Origin: an uncultured Campylobacter sp.
GTDB lineage: Bacteria > Campylobacterota > Campylobacteria > Campylobacterales > Campylobacteraceae
Direction: 5' to 3'
Assembly: GCA_937990735.1 (NCBI GenBank)
Contig: CALKQT010000047.1
Span: forward strand, 1-63,716
Length of the DNA: 63,716 nucleotides
Of the stretch, positions 8,037 through 15,923 are shown in pieces. Position numbers and translations under genes: made by a program. The notes under the pieces are model-generated. The model searched no databases and had not been told where the DNA came from. It worked only from the letters and a program-made list of their open reading frames with translations. Position 1 is the first letter of the stretch. The number at the start of each line of letters is the position of its first letter.

Positions 8037-8324
8037 GTGGAAAAATCCAGAAAAAAGGAACTCAAAAAGCTCGCGGCGCAGCGGCAGCGAGATGCATTTG
8101 AAAAAAGCCTGCCTATGAGTAGGGCGGAGTTTGAGCGGCTATTTGAGTTCTTGGGCTAGGGCTTGGCGCATCGTGGCTGCGACGGCACGCATAGGCTCAC
8201 GTTGGAGTTTTTGCGAGCTCGCTGCGCGTCGAATGAAGCGGCGGTTTTGGACTTTTGCGAGCAAAACGGCGGGTATTGCGATTGCGAAGTTCTAAGCAAC
8301 GTGCAAAATTGCTTCGAGTTTTAG
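8037..8324 (+). pseudogene. DUF2695-family gene interrupted by an in-frame amber codon
   Basis: From GTG at 8037, preceded by AAAGGAG, the frame encodes 40 residues (VEKSRKKELKKLAAQ to LFEFLG), stops at TAG 8157-8159, and then continues in the same frame without any other stop to TAG at 8322-8324. The part after the amber reads CDGTHRLTLEFL and then GGYCDCEVLSNV, which is the Cys-rich core I recognise from DUF2695 proteins. Without the amber the product would be 95 residues, the normal size. One base change in a CAG, GAG, AAG or similar codon explains it. An upstream ATG at 7938 gives a longer N-terminus but has no ribosome-binding site. Either a recent pseudogene, a sequencing error, or readthrough; function of DUF2695 is unknown. 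Confidence 0.7.
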
Positions 8325-8864
8325 GGAGCTGTGCGCAAGGAGATATGGTTTTACAAGCGTCGTTTCAAAGAGACAGTGCGTAAAATTTAGTAAAATTCTA
8401 GTGGCGCGAGGGCTCAAAAGTAGGGCTAAAGCAGCGTTTGCGGTGCGAACTGCCGCCGTGCAATAAGCACAAAACCTACCGCGCCAAACACGCGGGACTT
8501 TTGTAGAATTAATGCTCTAGTTTTTAAATTTGACGCAAAAGGCGGGCAGCCTGTCGTCAAAACGGCAATTAAAGTGTGGTGTGACGGGGCTTTCATAGAC
8601 TTAAGAGCGGTATTTTGCTCGCTTAATTTGACGACACAAAACGGCGCGGAGACCTGGTAGTTTGCCCCCTTAAATTTTATTGCGGTAGCCATCAGGCGGA
8701 CAGAGATATGCTATGGACGTTTTCATTGAGCGAGCTTGCCGCAGACACTTTGCTGTGCGATAAGTAGGTTGATTGCAAGATTAGGAGAACTCGCACAAAG
8801 CGCTTTTACGCGAGAGGACTTTGCTGCGGTGCCGACGTAAATTTTACCCGCGCGGCGTTTAAAT
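8325..8864. other. Gene-free interval
   Basis: No recognisable gene. An 88-codon minus-strand frame (8426-8692) shows no family features, no membrane pattern and no ribosome-binding site. Confidence 0.5.
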
Positions 8865-9767
8865 TTAGCCCAAAATCTCCCCGACGAAAAACAGCGCCGA
8901 CATCGCAAACGTGCTGAGCGCGACGACCTTTAGTTGTCCGTCGAAATCGCGACACTCCCGCACCCGCGAAACGAAAAATAGGTGTCCGATAAGCGGCGCA
9001 AAGCTAATTATGTAGAGTAGTTTTACGCCCGGTTCGCCGCGCAAAAGCGAGTAGCATAGCATCAGGCCCGCTCCGCCCGCGATCAGCGCGAAGTGGTAGC
9101 GTTTAGCCGCGCGCAGTCCGATACGAACGGGGATCGTGCGCTTGCCCTTGAGCGCGTCGTTTTGGACGTCGCGCATGTTGTTAAGATTTAGCACGGCGGT
9201 GCTTAGCATCCCGCACGCACAGGCAGGCAGCAGCAGTGCCGCATCAAGCGAGCGCGCATATAAAAAGTACGAGCCCAGCACGCTCAAAAGCCCGAAAAAT
9301 AAAAACACGAAAACGTCGCCAAGCCCCAGGTATCCGTATGCGCCGGCGCCCACGGTGTATCGGATCGCGGCATATATCGATGCGCCGCCTAGCGCTAAAA
9401 ATAGCATCACGAGATAAAATCGCTCGCCAAACGCCAAAACGCTTAGCGCGAGGCTGCAAAGCGCAGAAAGCAGCGCCGTAGCGACGATGACGCGTTTCAT
9501 CTGCTCCGCGCTCATCTGTCCCGTTTGGATCGCGCGGCGCGGCCCCAGCCTGCCATCATCATCGGTGCCTTTCACCGCGTCGCCGTAGTCGTTGGCGTAG
9601 TCGCTTAGCACCTGAAACAGCAGCGTGGTAAGCAGCGCCAGCGCAAAAATATCCACCCTAAACGCGCCTGCACCGTATGCCGCGCCGCTACCTAGCAACA
9701 CGCCCGAGACGCTAAGTGGCAGAGATCTAAGGCGTGCGGATGCGTAAAGAGCTTTTGCGGTTATCAT
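8865..9767 (-). CDS. menA: MenA-like 1,4-dihydroxy-2-naphthoate prenyltransferase (UbiA family)
   Basis: A 300-residue inner-membrane prenyltransferase with about eight or nine hydrophobic segments. The first Asp-rich motif is DYANDYGDAVKGTD, followed by RLGPRRAIQTG, a combination typical of MenA rather than UbiA; the second motif region reads NNMRDVQNDALKGKRT. MenA attaches the polyprenyl tail to 1,4-dihydroxy-2-naphthoate to give demethylmenaquinone, the quinone that HaoCA and MccCD in this window would draw electrons from. Campylobacter makes menaquinone by the futalosine route, whose prenyltransferase (MqnP) usually resembles UbiA, so a MenA-looking enzyme is worth a check. No other menaquinone gene is adjacent. 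Confidence 0.8.
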   Translation of the reverse strand: MITAKALYASARLRSLPLSVSGVLLGSGAAYGAGAFRVDIFALALLTTLLFQVLSDYANDYGDAVKGTDDDGRLGPRRAIQTGQMSAEQMKRVIVATALLSALCSLALSVLAFGERFYLVMLFLALGGASIYAAIRYTVGAGAYGYLGLGDVFVFLFFGLLSVLGSYFLYARSLDAALLLPACACGMLSTAVLNLNNMRDVQNDALKGKRTIPVRIGLRAAKRYHFALIAGGAGLMLCYSLLRGEPGVKLLYIISFAPLIGHLFFVSRVRECRDFDGQLKVVALSTFAMSALFFVGEILG

Positions 9768-9913
9768 TTTTTGCCTTTTTTTGTGATTTTTCAGCGCCGA
9801 ATTTGCGGCGAACTCAACTTAAAATTTAGCGGAAAAACGCCAAAAATATTATAAATTTAGACTATTCGTAGAGTAAATTTTATTTAAATTCGCCTTTTTA
9901 ATATAAATAGCGG

Positions 9914-9919
9914 TAAAAT
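9914..9919 (+). promoter_or_regulatory. Putative -10 for the pyridoxamine kinase gene
   Basis: TAAAAT in GCGGTAAAATAGAG, about 22 bases before the gene start at 9942-9945. Confidence 0.3.
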
Positions 9920-9941
9920 AGAGCCAAAAATTTTAGGAATT

Positions 9942-10775
9942 GTGATGAAAAAAGTTCTTACCGTTCAAGATATATCCTGCGTGGGCAAGGTTTCGCTGAC
10001 CGTCGCCTTGCCGATACTGAGCGCGATGGGGATGAGCACGAGCGTGATCCCTACGGCGGTTTTATCGATGCATACGGGTTTTTCGGGCTATACTTTTTGC
10101 GATCTAAGCTCGCAGATACGCGCGATCATGGCGCACTGGAAAGACCGCGGAGTGGTGTTTGACGGCATCTACACGGGCTTTTTGGGTTCGGCAGCGCAGA
10201 TCGAGATCATGAGCGAGCTATTTGCGAGCTTCGGCGGCGCAGACAAGACCATTTTGGTCGATCCTTGTATGGGCGATAACGGCGTGTTTTATCCGGGCTT
10301 TAACGAGGATTTTGCGCGCATGATGGCGCTTCTGTGTGCCCAGGCCGACATCATCACGCCTAATATCACTGAGGCCTGCGCGATCGCCAGCGTACCGTAC
10401 CGAGAGGGGGCGGATAGGGGTTTTATCATGGATCTGCTTGCAAGGCTTCGAGAGCTGGGCGCTAGGCAGGTTATTTTAAAAGGCATCGGCTACATCGCCG
10501 ATCAGTGCGGGGTTTTTAGCTACGATACGCGCACGGGCAGGACGAATGAGTATTTTCACGAGCTGCTGCCGGTTAAATTTAACGGCACAGGCGATATTTT
10601 CGCAGCCGTAGCCTTCGGCGCGATAATGCGCGGCAAGTCGCTGGAAACGGCGGTTCGTATCGCTGCGGACTTCGTCGTCGGCACGATCAAAGAGACGATG
10701 AACGACGAGGAGCGCAAGAGCTACGAAGGGGTCGATTTTGAGGCAATAATCCCCGAGCTGGTGAGGAAAATCTAA
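9942..10775 (+). CDS. Pyridoxamine/pyridoxal kinase (ribokinase superfamily)
   Basis: A 277-residue cytoplasmic kinase that phosphorylates pyridoxal, pyridoxamine or pyridoxine, salvaging vitamin B6. The start MKKVLTVQDISCVGKVSL, the early VIPTAVLSMHTGF segment, the central ILVDPCMGDNG and ITPNITEA, and the C-terminal NGTGDIFAA anion-hole motif with its catalytic aspartate are the landmarks of the PdxK/PdxY group. The full sequence resembles the pyridoxamine kinases common in Firmicutes, and the gene stands alone between two filler-rich intergenic regions, so lateral origin is possible. Two Met codons start the frame; the second (9945) has the same spacing credentials. Closest alternative would be another ribokinase-like small-molecule kinase. 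Confidence 0.82.
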   Translation: MMKKVLTVQDISCVGKVSLTVALPILSAMGMSTSVIPTAVLSMHTGFSGYTFCDLSSQIRAIMAHWKDRGVVFDGIYTGFLGSAAQIEIMSELFASFGGADKTILVDPCMGDNGVFYPGFNEDFARMMALLCAQADIITPNITEACAIASVPYREGADRGFIMDLLARLRELGARQVILKGIGYIADQCGVFSYDTRTGRTNEYFHELLPVKFNGTGDIFAAVAFGAIMRGKSLETAVRIAADFVVGTIKETMNDEERKSYEGVDFEAIIPELVRKI

Positions 10776-11656
10776 GTTCTAGACGGATTTGGAACTCGCC
10801 GCGCGGACAGAGGATTTGTGGCAGAGCTTTAAAATTTTACCGCAAAAGGAAATTCCTAAATTTTATCTGCGGCGTGAAATTTTAAAATTTTCAAAATTTA
10901 TGTGTCGTGTGGGGCATGGAATTTTATAGGCGACGTGGAATTTTATAATTCATGCATTGCACGGGCTTATAATTTTATCTCCTGCATAGAATTTTAAAAT
11001 TTGCGCCGACGTAAAGATGCAAAATTTATCGGCTAGCGCGGAATTCTAAACGCAAGGCTGCAGCGAATTTATCTGTTTGCGAGCTTGAGCTGCATTTTGA
11101 AGTTTTGCGCAAAATATGCTTAAAATTTTATTCCTACAAGCCGTGCGCCATGCGCTTATAAAATAATCTCAAAATTTATGAGTAAAATTTAGATTAAAAT
11201 CCGTATTTAAATTCCGATTAAAAATCCTGCGAAAATACTATATTTATTTAAAATTTTAACGGCACTAAATTGCAATATCTGATAGCGAAAAATGAGATGA
11301 TACGGAAAATTTTATGAGGTACCAAGCATCAAGACGGCTACACTATAGCGGTTACTATAAGCGGCAGCGATACGGATAAGATAAATACTTACACAGAAAA
11401 AGAGGGATTGTAATAGCAAAGACGATTGGAATTTGAATGTGTAAAAAAAGCACTTAATTAAATTTTTCTAAGCATTTGGCGAGATTATATTAAAACAAGA
11501 AGGAATGTATACTCGTGAAATTTAAATATGAGCGTCGGGCGCAAAATAGCCGCGGAGCGGATCGGCTAGCTTCGCTAAAAGCGGCGTATAAAGGGTAAAT
11601 TTAAAATCGGAGCTTTGCCGAATTTTAAATTTACCCGATTTGCCTCGCTATAAAAT
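10776..11656. other. Long gene-free filler with short AATTTT-type repeats
   Basis: Nearly 900 bases with no intact gene. Short similar units recur around 10910-11000, such as CATGGAATTTTATA, CGTGGAATTTTATA and CATAGAATTTTAAA, and AAATTTTAAAATTT-like palindromes are frequent. A gene-end remnant is listed at 11318-11413. Confidence 0.6.
11318..11413 (+). pseudogene. Possible 3' remnant of a lost gene
   Basis: A 31-codon frame with protein-like composition ends at TAA 11411-11413 and reads DGYTIAVTISGSDTDKI then NTYTEKEGL. It has no start codon, is closed upstream by TGA at 11315, and lies in filler DNA, so it looks like the tail of a deleted or frameshifted gene. Family not recognised. Confidence 0.3.
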
Positions 11657-12985
11657 TTATTCGCCTAGGAAGTATTTCAGATCCGCCTGCGCGTCGCCGC
11701 TGATTAGGCGAAGGCCGAAATTTTGCACCAAAAAGCCCAAAATTTCGTCGTTGAAAAACTCAGGCACCGTAGGACCCACGTTAATATTCTTAACGCCCAG
11801 GCTAAACAGCGCAAGCAGGATGATGACCGCCTTTTGCTCCATCCACATCAGCACGATCGAGACCGGCAGGTCGTTTACGGCGATGCCCGTAGCCTCGCTA
11901 AGCGCTAAGGCGATCTTGACCGCGCCGTTGCTGTCGTTGCACTGGCCTAGATCGATATAGCGCGGAAGCTCGGTGCCGGACACGTTTCCGAAATCCACGT
12001 CGTTGAAGCGGAATTTGCCACAGCTGGAGGTCAAAATTACGCAGTCCTTCGGCAGGCTAAGCGCTAGCTCGCGGTAATACTCGCGTCCCTTGCCCGGCGC
12101 GTCGCAGCCTGCGATGACGAAAAAGCGGCGGATTTTGCCCGATTTGATCGCGTCTAGAATTTGTGGCGCGAGGCTTAAAATCGTCTTGTAGTGTCCGCCC
12201 GTCACCAAGCTCTCGTCGCTGTCCATGCTCACGTCGCCACATGCAAGCGCGCACTCGATGAGCGGCGTAAAATCGTCGTTTTGGATATGCTTGACGCCGT
12301 CGGTACCCGCGATAGAGTAGCCAAACAGCCTGTCCGCGTAGCTACAGGACGAGCGAAGCGGCACGATGCAGTTCGTTGTCATCAAAATCGCGCCTTTAAA
12401 TTCGTTGAAAAGCTTGGTCTGATCGAACCACGCCTTGCCGACGTTGCCTTTTAGGTGCGGATACTTGCGAAGCTGCGGATAGCCGTGCGCAGGAAGCATC
12501 TCGGAGTGGGTGTAGATATTGATGCCCTTGCCCTCGGTCGCCTTTAGCAGCGCTTCAAGAGCGTGCAGGTTGTGTCCGCTAACCAAAATCGCCTTGCCCT
12601 CGACCTTGTTTTGGCTAACCTTAACCGGGGTCGGCACGCCGAATTTTGCGGTATGCGCCTCGCTTAAGATATCCATCATCTGCACGCCCGCGCTTCCGAC
12701 GGCCATCAGCTGCGCAATATGCTCGTCAAAGTTAAAATTTGAGTTCGTTAGCGTAAAATACAGCGTATCCGCCATAACGGTATCGACCGCGCTAGTATCG
12801 GCGCCGAGCTCGTGTGCGTGGTGGCGGTAGGCGCTAAGGCCCTTAAGCCCGAAAACCATAGTGTCTTGAAGCAGGCTTAATGTGGAATTTTTGCCACAGG
12901 TACCGCGGTCTTGACCCTTTGCGCCGCAGCCCTCGGGCGCGCTCATTTGGCACTGATGACAGAACATCTCTAGATTGTCGCTCAT
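11657..12985 (-). CDS. hcp: Hybrid cluster protein / hydroxylamine reductase, short class
   Basis: A 442-residue cytoplasmic iron-sulfur enzyme that reduces hydroxylamine and, in enteric bacteria, nitric oxide. The N-terminal cluster cysteines are in CHQCQMSAPEGC and later TCGK. Hybrid-cluster ligand motifs are present: THSEMLPAHGYP (Glu/His), GCDAPGKG, TSSCGKFRF and DLGQCND. The protein is about 100 residues shorter than E. coli Hcp, mainly just after the N-terminal cysteines, which matches the short (class III) group. It stands alone; its upstream region has an FNR-type palindrome placed as for an activator. With haoCA in the same window it points to exposure to hydroxylamine, nitrite and NO. 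Confidence 0.92.
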   Translation of the reverse strand: MSDNLEMFCHQCQMSAPEGCGAKGQDRGTCGKNSTLSLLQDTMVFGLKGLSAYRHHAHELGADTSAVDTVMADTLYFTLTNSNFNFDEHIAQLMAVGSAGVQMMDILSEAHTAKFGVPTPVKVSQNKVEGKAILVSGHNLHALEALLKATEGKGINIYTHSEMLPAHGYPQLRKYPHLKGNVGKAWFDQTKLFNEFKGAILMTTNCIVPLRSSCSYADRLFGYSIAGTDGVKHIQNDDFTPLIECALACGDVSMDSDESLVTGGHYKTILSLAPQILDAIKSGKIRRFFVIAGCDAPGKGREYYRELALSLPKDCVILTSSCGKFRFNDVDFGNVSGTELPRYIDLGQCNDSNGAVKIALALSEATGIAVNDLPVSIVLMWMEQKAVIILLALFSLGVKNINVGPTVPEFFNDEILGFLVQNFGLRLISGDAQADLKYFLGE

Positions 12986-13015
12986 AGAAATCCTTTATAA
13001 AAAATTTAGTTGTTA

Positions 13016-13021
13016 ATTTTA
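13016..13021 (-). promoter_or_regulatory. Putative -10 of hcp
   Basis: TAAAAT on the minus strand, giving a predicted start near 13009 and a leader of about 23 nt containing AAAGGA before the hcp ATG. Its spacing from the 13044-13057 palindrome is what makes it credible. Confidence 0.4.
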
Positions 13022-13043
13022 AGATTTTATTTAGGCAAAAAAA

Positions 13044-13057
13044 TTGATTATAATCAA
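13044..13057. promoter_or_regulatory. FNR/CRP-type operator upstream of hcp
   Basis: TTGATTATAATCAA is a perfect palindrome and an exact match to the FNR consensus TTGAT-N4-ATCAA. Its centre (13050.5) is 41.5 bases upstream of the start predicted from the TAAAAT at 13016-13021, the classic class II activator position. An FNR/NssR-like regulator of Campylobacter is the likely binder. The palindrome also contains TATAAT, so a promoter inside it with repression is the alternative. Confidence 0.55.
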
Positions 13058-13258
13058 TAAATGGCTAAATTTTATCAAATTTATTTACAAAATGAGAATT
13101 TTAAATTTTATAATAAGGTATTCTAGATTGCTTAGAAAGCATAACGAGAAATTAGAATATTAAAAAATTTCTGAAACAAATTTTTATAAAGTCAAGAAAA
13201 CTTAAAGCTCTTTAAACATCGATAAAATCAGGGGTCTAAAGGAATTTTTGAGTATATA

Positions 13259-13333
13259 TGGCTCCGGATGCTGGATTCGAACCAGCGACCAAGCGGTTAA
13301 CAGCCGCCTACTCTACCGCTGAGCTAATCCGGA
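13259..13333 (-). tRNA. tRNA-Asn (GTT)
   Basis: Minus strand; full cloverleaf with 5' TCCGGATTAGCTCAG, anticodon loop CTGTTAA, T-arm GGTTCGAATCC and encoded CCA. Confidence 0.95.
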
Positions 13334-13347
13334 ACGCGTAGAATGGA

Positions 13348-13433
13348 TGGTGCGGATGAAAGGACTTGAACCTTCATGCCGTGAGGCGCCAGATCCTAAG
13401 TCTGGTGTGTCTGCCAATTTCACCACATCCGCA
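13348..13433 (-). tRNA. tRNA-Leu (TAG)
   Basis: Minus strand; 86 nt with the long variable arm of class II tRNAs, anticodon loop ACTTAGG reading TAG, T-arm GGTTCAAGTCC and encoded CCA. Confidence 0.95.
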
Positions 13434-13481
13434 AAAAAGAAAGCGCATATTAGCTAAAAAGCTCTTAATATGAGCTTAATA

Positions 13482-13558
13482 TGGTACGCCCAAGAGGATT
13501 CGAACCTCTGGCCTACGGCTTAGAAGGCCGTTGCTCTATCCAACTGAGCTATGAGCGC
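13482..13558 (-). tRNA. tRNA-Arg (TCT)
   Basis: Minus strand; begins GCGCTCATAGCTCAG, anticodon TCT within CCTTCTAAG, T-arm GGTTCGAATCC, encoded CCA. Confidence 0.95.
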
Positions 13559-13573
13559 AAAATATCAAATCAG

Positions 13574-13650
13574 TGGTACGCTCGAAAGGAGTCGAACCTT
13601 CAACCTACAGATCCGAAGTCTGTTGCTCTATCCAATTGAGCTACGAGCGC
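13574..13650 (-). tRNA. tRNA-Arg (TCG)
   Basis: Minus strand; begins GCGCTCGTAGCTCAA, anticodon TCG within ACTTCGGAT, T-arm GGTTCGACTCC, encoded CCA. Its ends closely resemble the neighbouring Arg-TCT gene, suggesting a common origin. Confidence 0.93.
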
Positions 13651-13656
13651 ATAAAG

Positions 13657-13734
13657 TGGGGTGAGTTGTGGGAATCGAACCCACGACCCTCAGGACCACA
13701 ATCTGATGCTCTAACCTACTGAGCTAAACTCACC
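13657..13734 (-). tRNA. tRNA-His (GTG)
   Basis: Minus strand; begins GGTGAGTTTAGCTCAG with the extra 5' G facing C73, anticodon GTG within ATTGTGGT, encoded CCA. Confidence 0.95.
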
Positions 13735-13738
13735 ACAA

Positions 13739-13815
<77 letters not shown>

Positions 13816-13844
13816 TAGATTTTCGTGGATTGAATGAAAAGCGT

Positions 13845-13850
13845 ATTATA
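13845..13850 (-). promoter_or_regulatory. Putative -10 of the tRNA operon
   Basis: TATAAT on the minus strand inside a run of alternating AT, 30 bases before tRNA-Pro and correctly oriented for all six tRNA genes. Confidence 0.5.
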
Positions 13851-13889
13851 TATATTTTTTCTTAAATTCCGCTTTTTACGGCTTTAAAT

Positions 13890-14519
13890 TTAATGAAATT
13901 TAGCAACTCGCATCTGTTTTTCTAAATTTTTCAACAAAATTCGCATCAGCGCTAGCCCCTTCGTGCGGTGCGAAATTTTAAATTTCACCGCAGCGGGCAA
14001 CTCCCCAATCGTGCGGTCAAATCCGCGCGGAATAAACATAAAATCGTATCCGAAGCCGTTTTGCCCGCGCTGCTGCGTTATCGCCGTGCCGTGCATAAAG
14101 CCGTGCGTACAAAACTCGCCCAGATCGCATTTCAGCGCTATCGCCGCCGTGTAATGCGCGGGCGAGGAGTCTAAATTTAAAGCTCTCAGCTCGCTTGCTA
14201 ATTTATAGCGATTGCTCGCATCCGTTGCGCCCGCTCCGCTAAAGCGCGCCGAAAATATCCCCGGAGCCCCGCCCAGTGCATCTACGCAGATGCCGCTATC
14301 ATCGCTTAACACAAAAAATTCGCTCTGCCAATTTTTACTTTTTAGCGCCTCATACACTGCGCGAACTTTAATAAGCGCGTTCTGTTTAAAGCTCGTGCCG
14401 CACTCATCGATCTCAAAAGGCTCAAGCACCTCGCCGAGCGCGCACACGTCGTATTCCGTGAAAAATTCTTTTATCTCTTTTACTTTATTTTTGTTGCTCG
14501 TCGCAAGCAAAATTTTCAT
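13890..14519 (-). CDS. rdgB: XTP/dITP diphosphatase (RdgB/HAM1)
   Basis: A 209-residue cytoplasmic house-cleaning pyrophosphatase that hydrolyses dITP, XTP and related non-canonical purine nucleotides so they do not enter DNA or RNA. Family motifs are clear: TSNKNKVKEI at the N-terminus, LSDDSGICVDALGG with the catalytic acidic residues, APGIFSARFSG, and GFGYDFMFIP before SHRTKGLAL at the end. Its role pairs naturally with the deoxyinosine glycosylase at 17476, which removes hypoxanthine that has entered DNA. The gene is divergent from the MFS-moeA operon. Confidence 0.93.
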   Translation of the reverse strand: MKILLATSNKNKVKEIKEFFTEYDVCALGEVLEPFEIDECGTSFKQNALIKVRAVYEALKSKNWQSEFFVLSDDSGICVDALGGAPGIFSARFSGAGATDASNRYKLASELRALNLDSSPAHYTAAIALKCDLGEFCTHGFMHGTAITQQRGQNGFGYDFMFIPRGFDRTIGELPAAVKFKISHRTKGLALMRILLKNLEKQMRVAKFH

Positions 14520-14583
14520 CCTCGCTCCTTAAATTTAAGCCGCCATTTTACCCAAAATCAAAGAATTCGTTACGATTTTTGGC

Positions 14584-14589
14584 TATAAT
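14584..14589 (+). promoter_or_regulatory. Putative -10 for the MFS-moeA operon
   Basis: TATAAT in TTGGCTATAATCGGCG, 35 bases before the MFS start codon. Confidence 0.5.
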
Positions 14590-14624
14590 CGGCGCAAATT
14601 TCATATTATTTGAGGTCTAAGATT

Positions 14625-15923
14625 ATGCTAAAAAGCGTCCTTCCGCTTAGTTTTATCATCGCTACGAGGTTTTTTGGATTATTTATTTTGCTGCCCGTGC
14701 TTAGTCTGTATGCATTGAGCTTGAACGGCGCAAACGAAAGCTTAGTGGGGCTACTTTTTGGAATTTATGCGATTATGCAAGTGATTTTGCAAACGCCATT
14801 TGGAGTGCTAAGCGATAAGATCGGACGTAAAAAAACCCTTGCGATAGGGCTGGCGCTTTTTATCGTGGGCGCTTGCGTTTGCGCGGCGAGTGAGAGCATT
14901 TATACGATGATTTTTGGGCGCTTTTTGCAAGGCTGCGGTGCTGTAGGAGCCGTAGCTACCGCACTAATTAGCGATTTTACGCGAGAGGAAGAGCGCGGTA
15001 AGGCGATGGCGGTAATGGGCGCAATGATAGGCGTGAGCTTTGGCGTAGCAATGATTTTAAGTCCGCTTTTAAGCGCCAAATTTGGACTTGCCAGCCTATT
15101 TCATCTAAGTTCAGCACTTACGCTTTTATGTTTGGTGCTGCTTTTTTTCGTAGTACCTACCGAACCGCATATCCGCTCCCTGCGCCAAAAGGTCCCGCTC
15201 GGCTCACTTTTGAGTGACAAAAATTTAATGCTTATGAATTTAACGAATTTTTTTCAAAAGGCTTTCATGACGGCAGCGTTTTTTCTAATTCCAATTTTGC
15301 TCGTGCAAAAATTCGGACTTTCCAAAAGTGATTTGACCAAAATTTATGCTCTAGGCGCGGTCTTTGGCTTTACCGCGATGGGCGCGAGCGGCGCTTTAGG
15401 CGAAAAGCGCGCACTAGCTAAGCAAATTCTACTTATCGGCATCTGCTTTTTCATCGCTTCGTATTTGATTTTTGCGTTTGCTAGCGGGGCGAGCGCTTTC
15501 GTAGTGGGCGTAATGCTCTTTTTCGTGGGATTTAACGCGCATGAGCCCATTATGCAAAGCCTTGCGTCCAAATTTGCCAAAGTCGCTCAAAAAGGCGCCG
15601 CGCTTGGGATTTTTAATTCGTTCGGATTTTTTGGCAGTTTTTTGGGCGGGCTATGTGGCGGCACACTTTTTGGCAAAATCGGCATCGAAGCGCTAGGCAT
15701 TGGCGTCGCGGTTTTGGGTGTGATCTGGCTTGTGCTACTTTCTAGGCTGAGCGATCCAAAACTTTTTAAGAATTTATACTTTCCTAAAGGCGGCGATTTT
15801 TCCGCACTGCAGGGTGTCAAGGGCATTATTGAAATTTACGAGACCGATGGCGAACTCGTTGTGAAATTTAATTCGAAACTGATAAATGAAGATCAAATTT
15901 ATAAAATCGTAGGAGGCAAATGA
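14625..15923 (+). CDS. MFS transporter with C-terminal YAM-like domain (YajR type)
   Basis: A 432-residue, 12-helix inner-membrane major facilitator. I choose ATG at 14625 because TGAGG stands about ten bases before it; a TTG at 14610 is in frame but has nothing upstream. The motif A loop reads GVLSDKIGRKK and the second conserved segment GRFLQGCGAVGAV, as in drug/H+ antiporter-type carriers. About 60 residues after the last helix (from FSALQGVKGIIEIYE) resemble the ferredoxin-like YAM domain of E. coli YajR. Substrate unknown. The stop overlaps the moeA start (AATGATGG), so the two are translated together. Confidence 0.85.
   Translation: MLKSVLPLSFIIATRFFGLFILLPVLSLYALSLNGANESLVGLLFGIYAIMQVILQTPFGVLSDKIGRKKTLAIGLALFIVGACVCAASESIYTMIFGRFLQGCGAVGAVATALISDFTREEERGKAMAVMGAMIGVSFGVAMILSPLLSAKFGLASLFHLSSALTLLCLVLLFFVVPTEPHIRSLRQKVPLGSLLSDKNLMLMNLTNFFQKAFMTAAFFLIPILLVQKFGLSKSDLTKIYALGAVFGFTAMGASGALGEKRALAKQILLIGICFFIASYLIFAFASGASAFVVGVMLFFVGFNAHEPIMQSLASKFAKVAQKGAALGIFNSFGFFGSFLGGLCGGTLFGKIGIEALGIGVAVLGVIWLVLLSRLSDPKLFKNLYFPKGGDFSALQGVKGIIEIYETDGELVVKFNSKLINEDQIYKIVGGK

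Noticed and set aside
8157..8159. Programmed recoding (pyrrolysine or similar) at the DUF2695 amber
   Set aside because: No downstream recoding structure or dedicated tRNA is visible, and TAG is used as a normal stop by neighbouring genes; simple nonsense mutation is the economical view.
8426..8692. 88-codon minus-strand open frame
   Set aside because: No initiation signal, no recognisable domain or membrane pattern; composition like filler.
10860..11000. AAATTTTAAAATTT palindromes as terminators
   Set aside because: They are so frequent across genes and filler that their hairpin potential has no positional meaning; most lack GC pairs and T-tracts.
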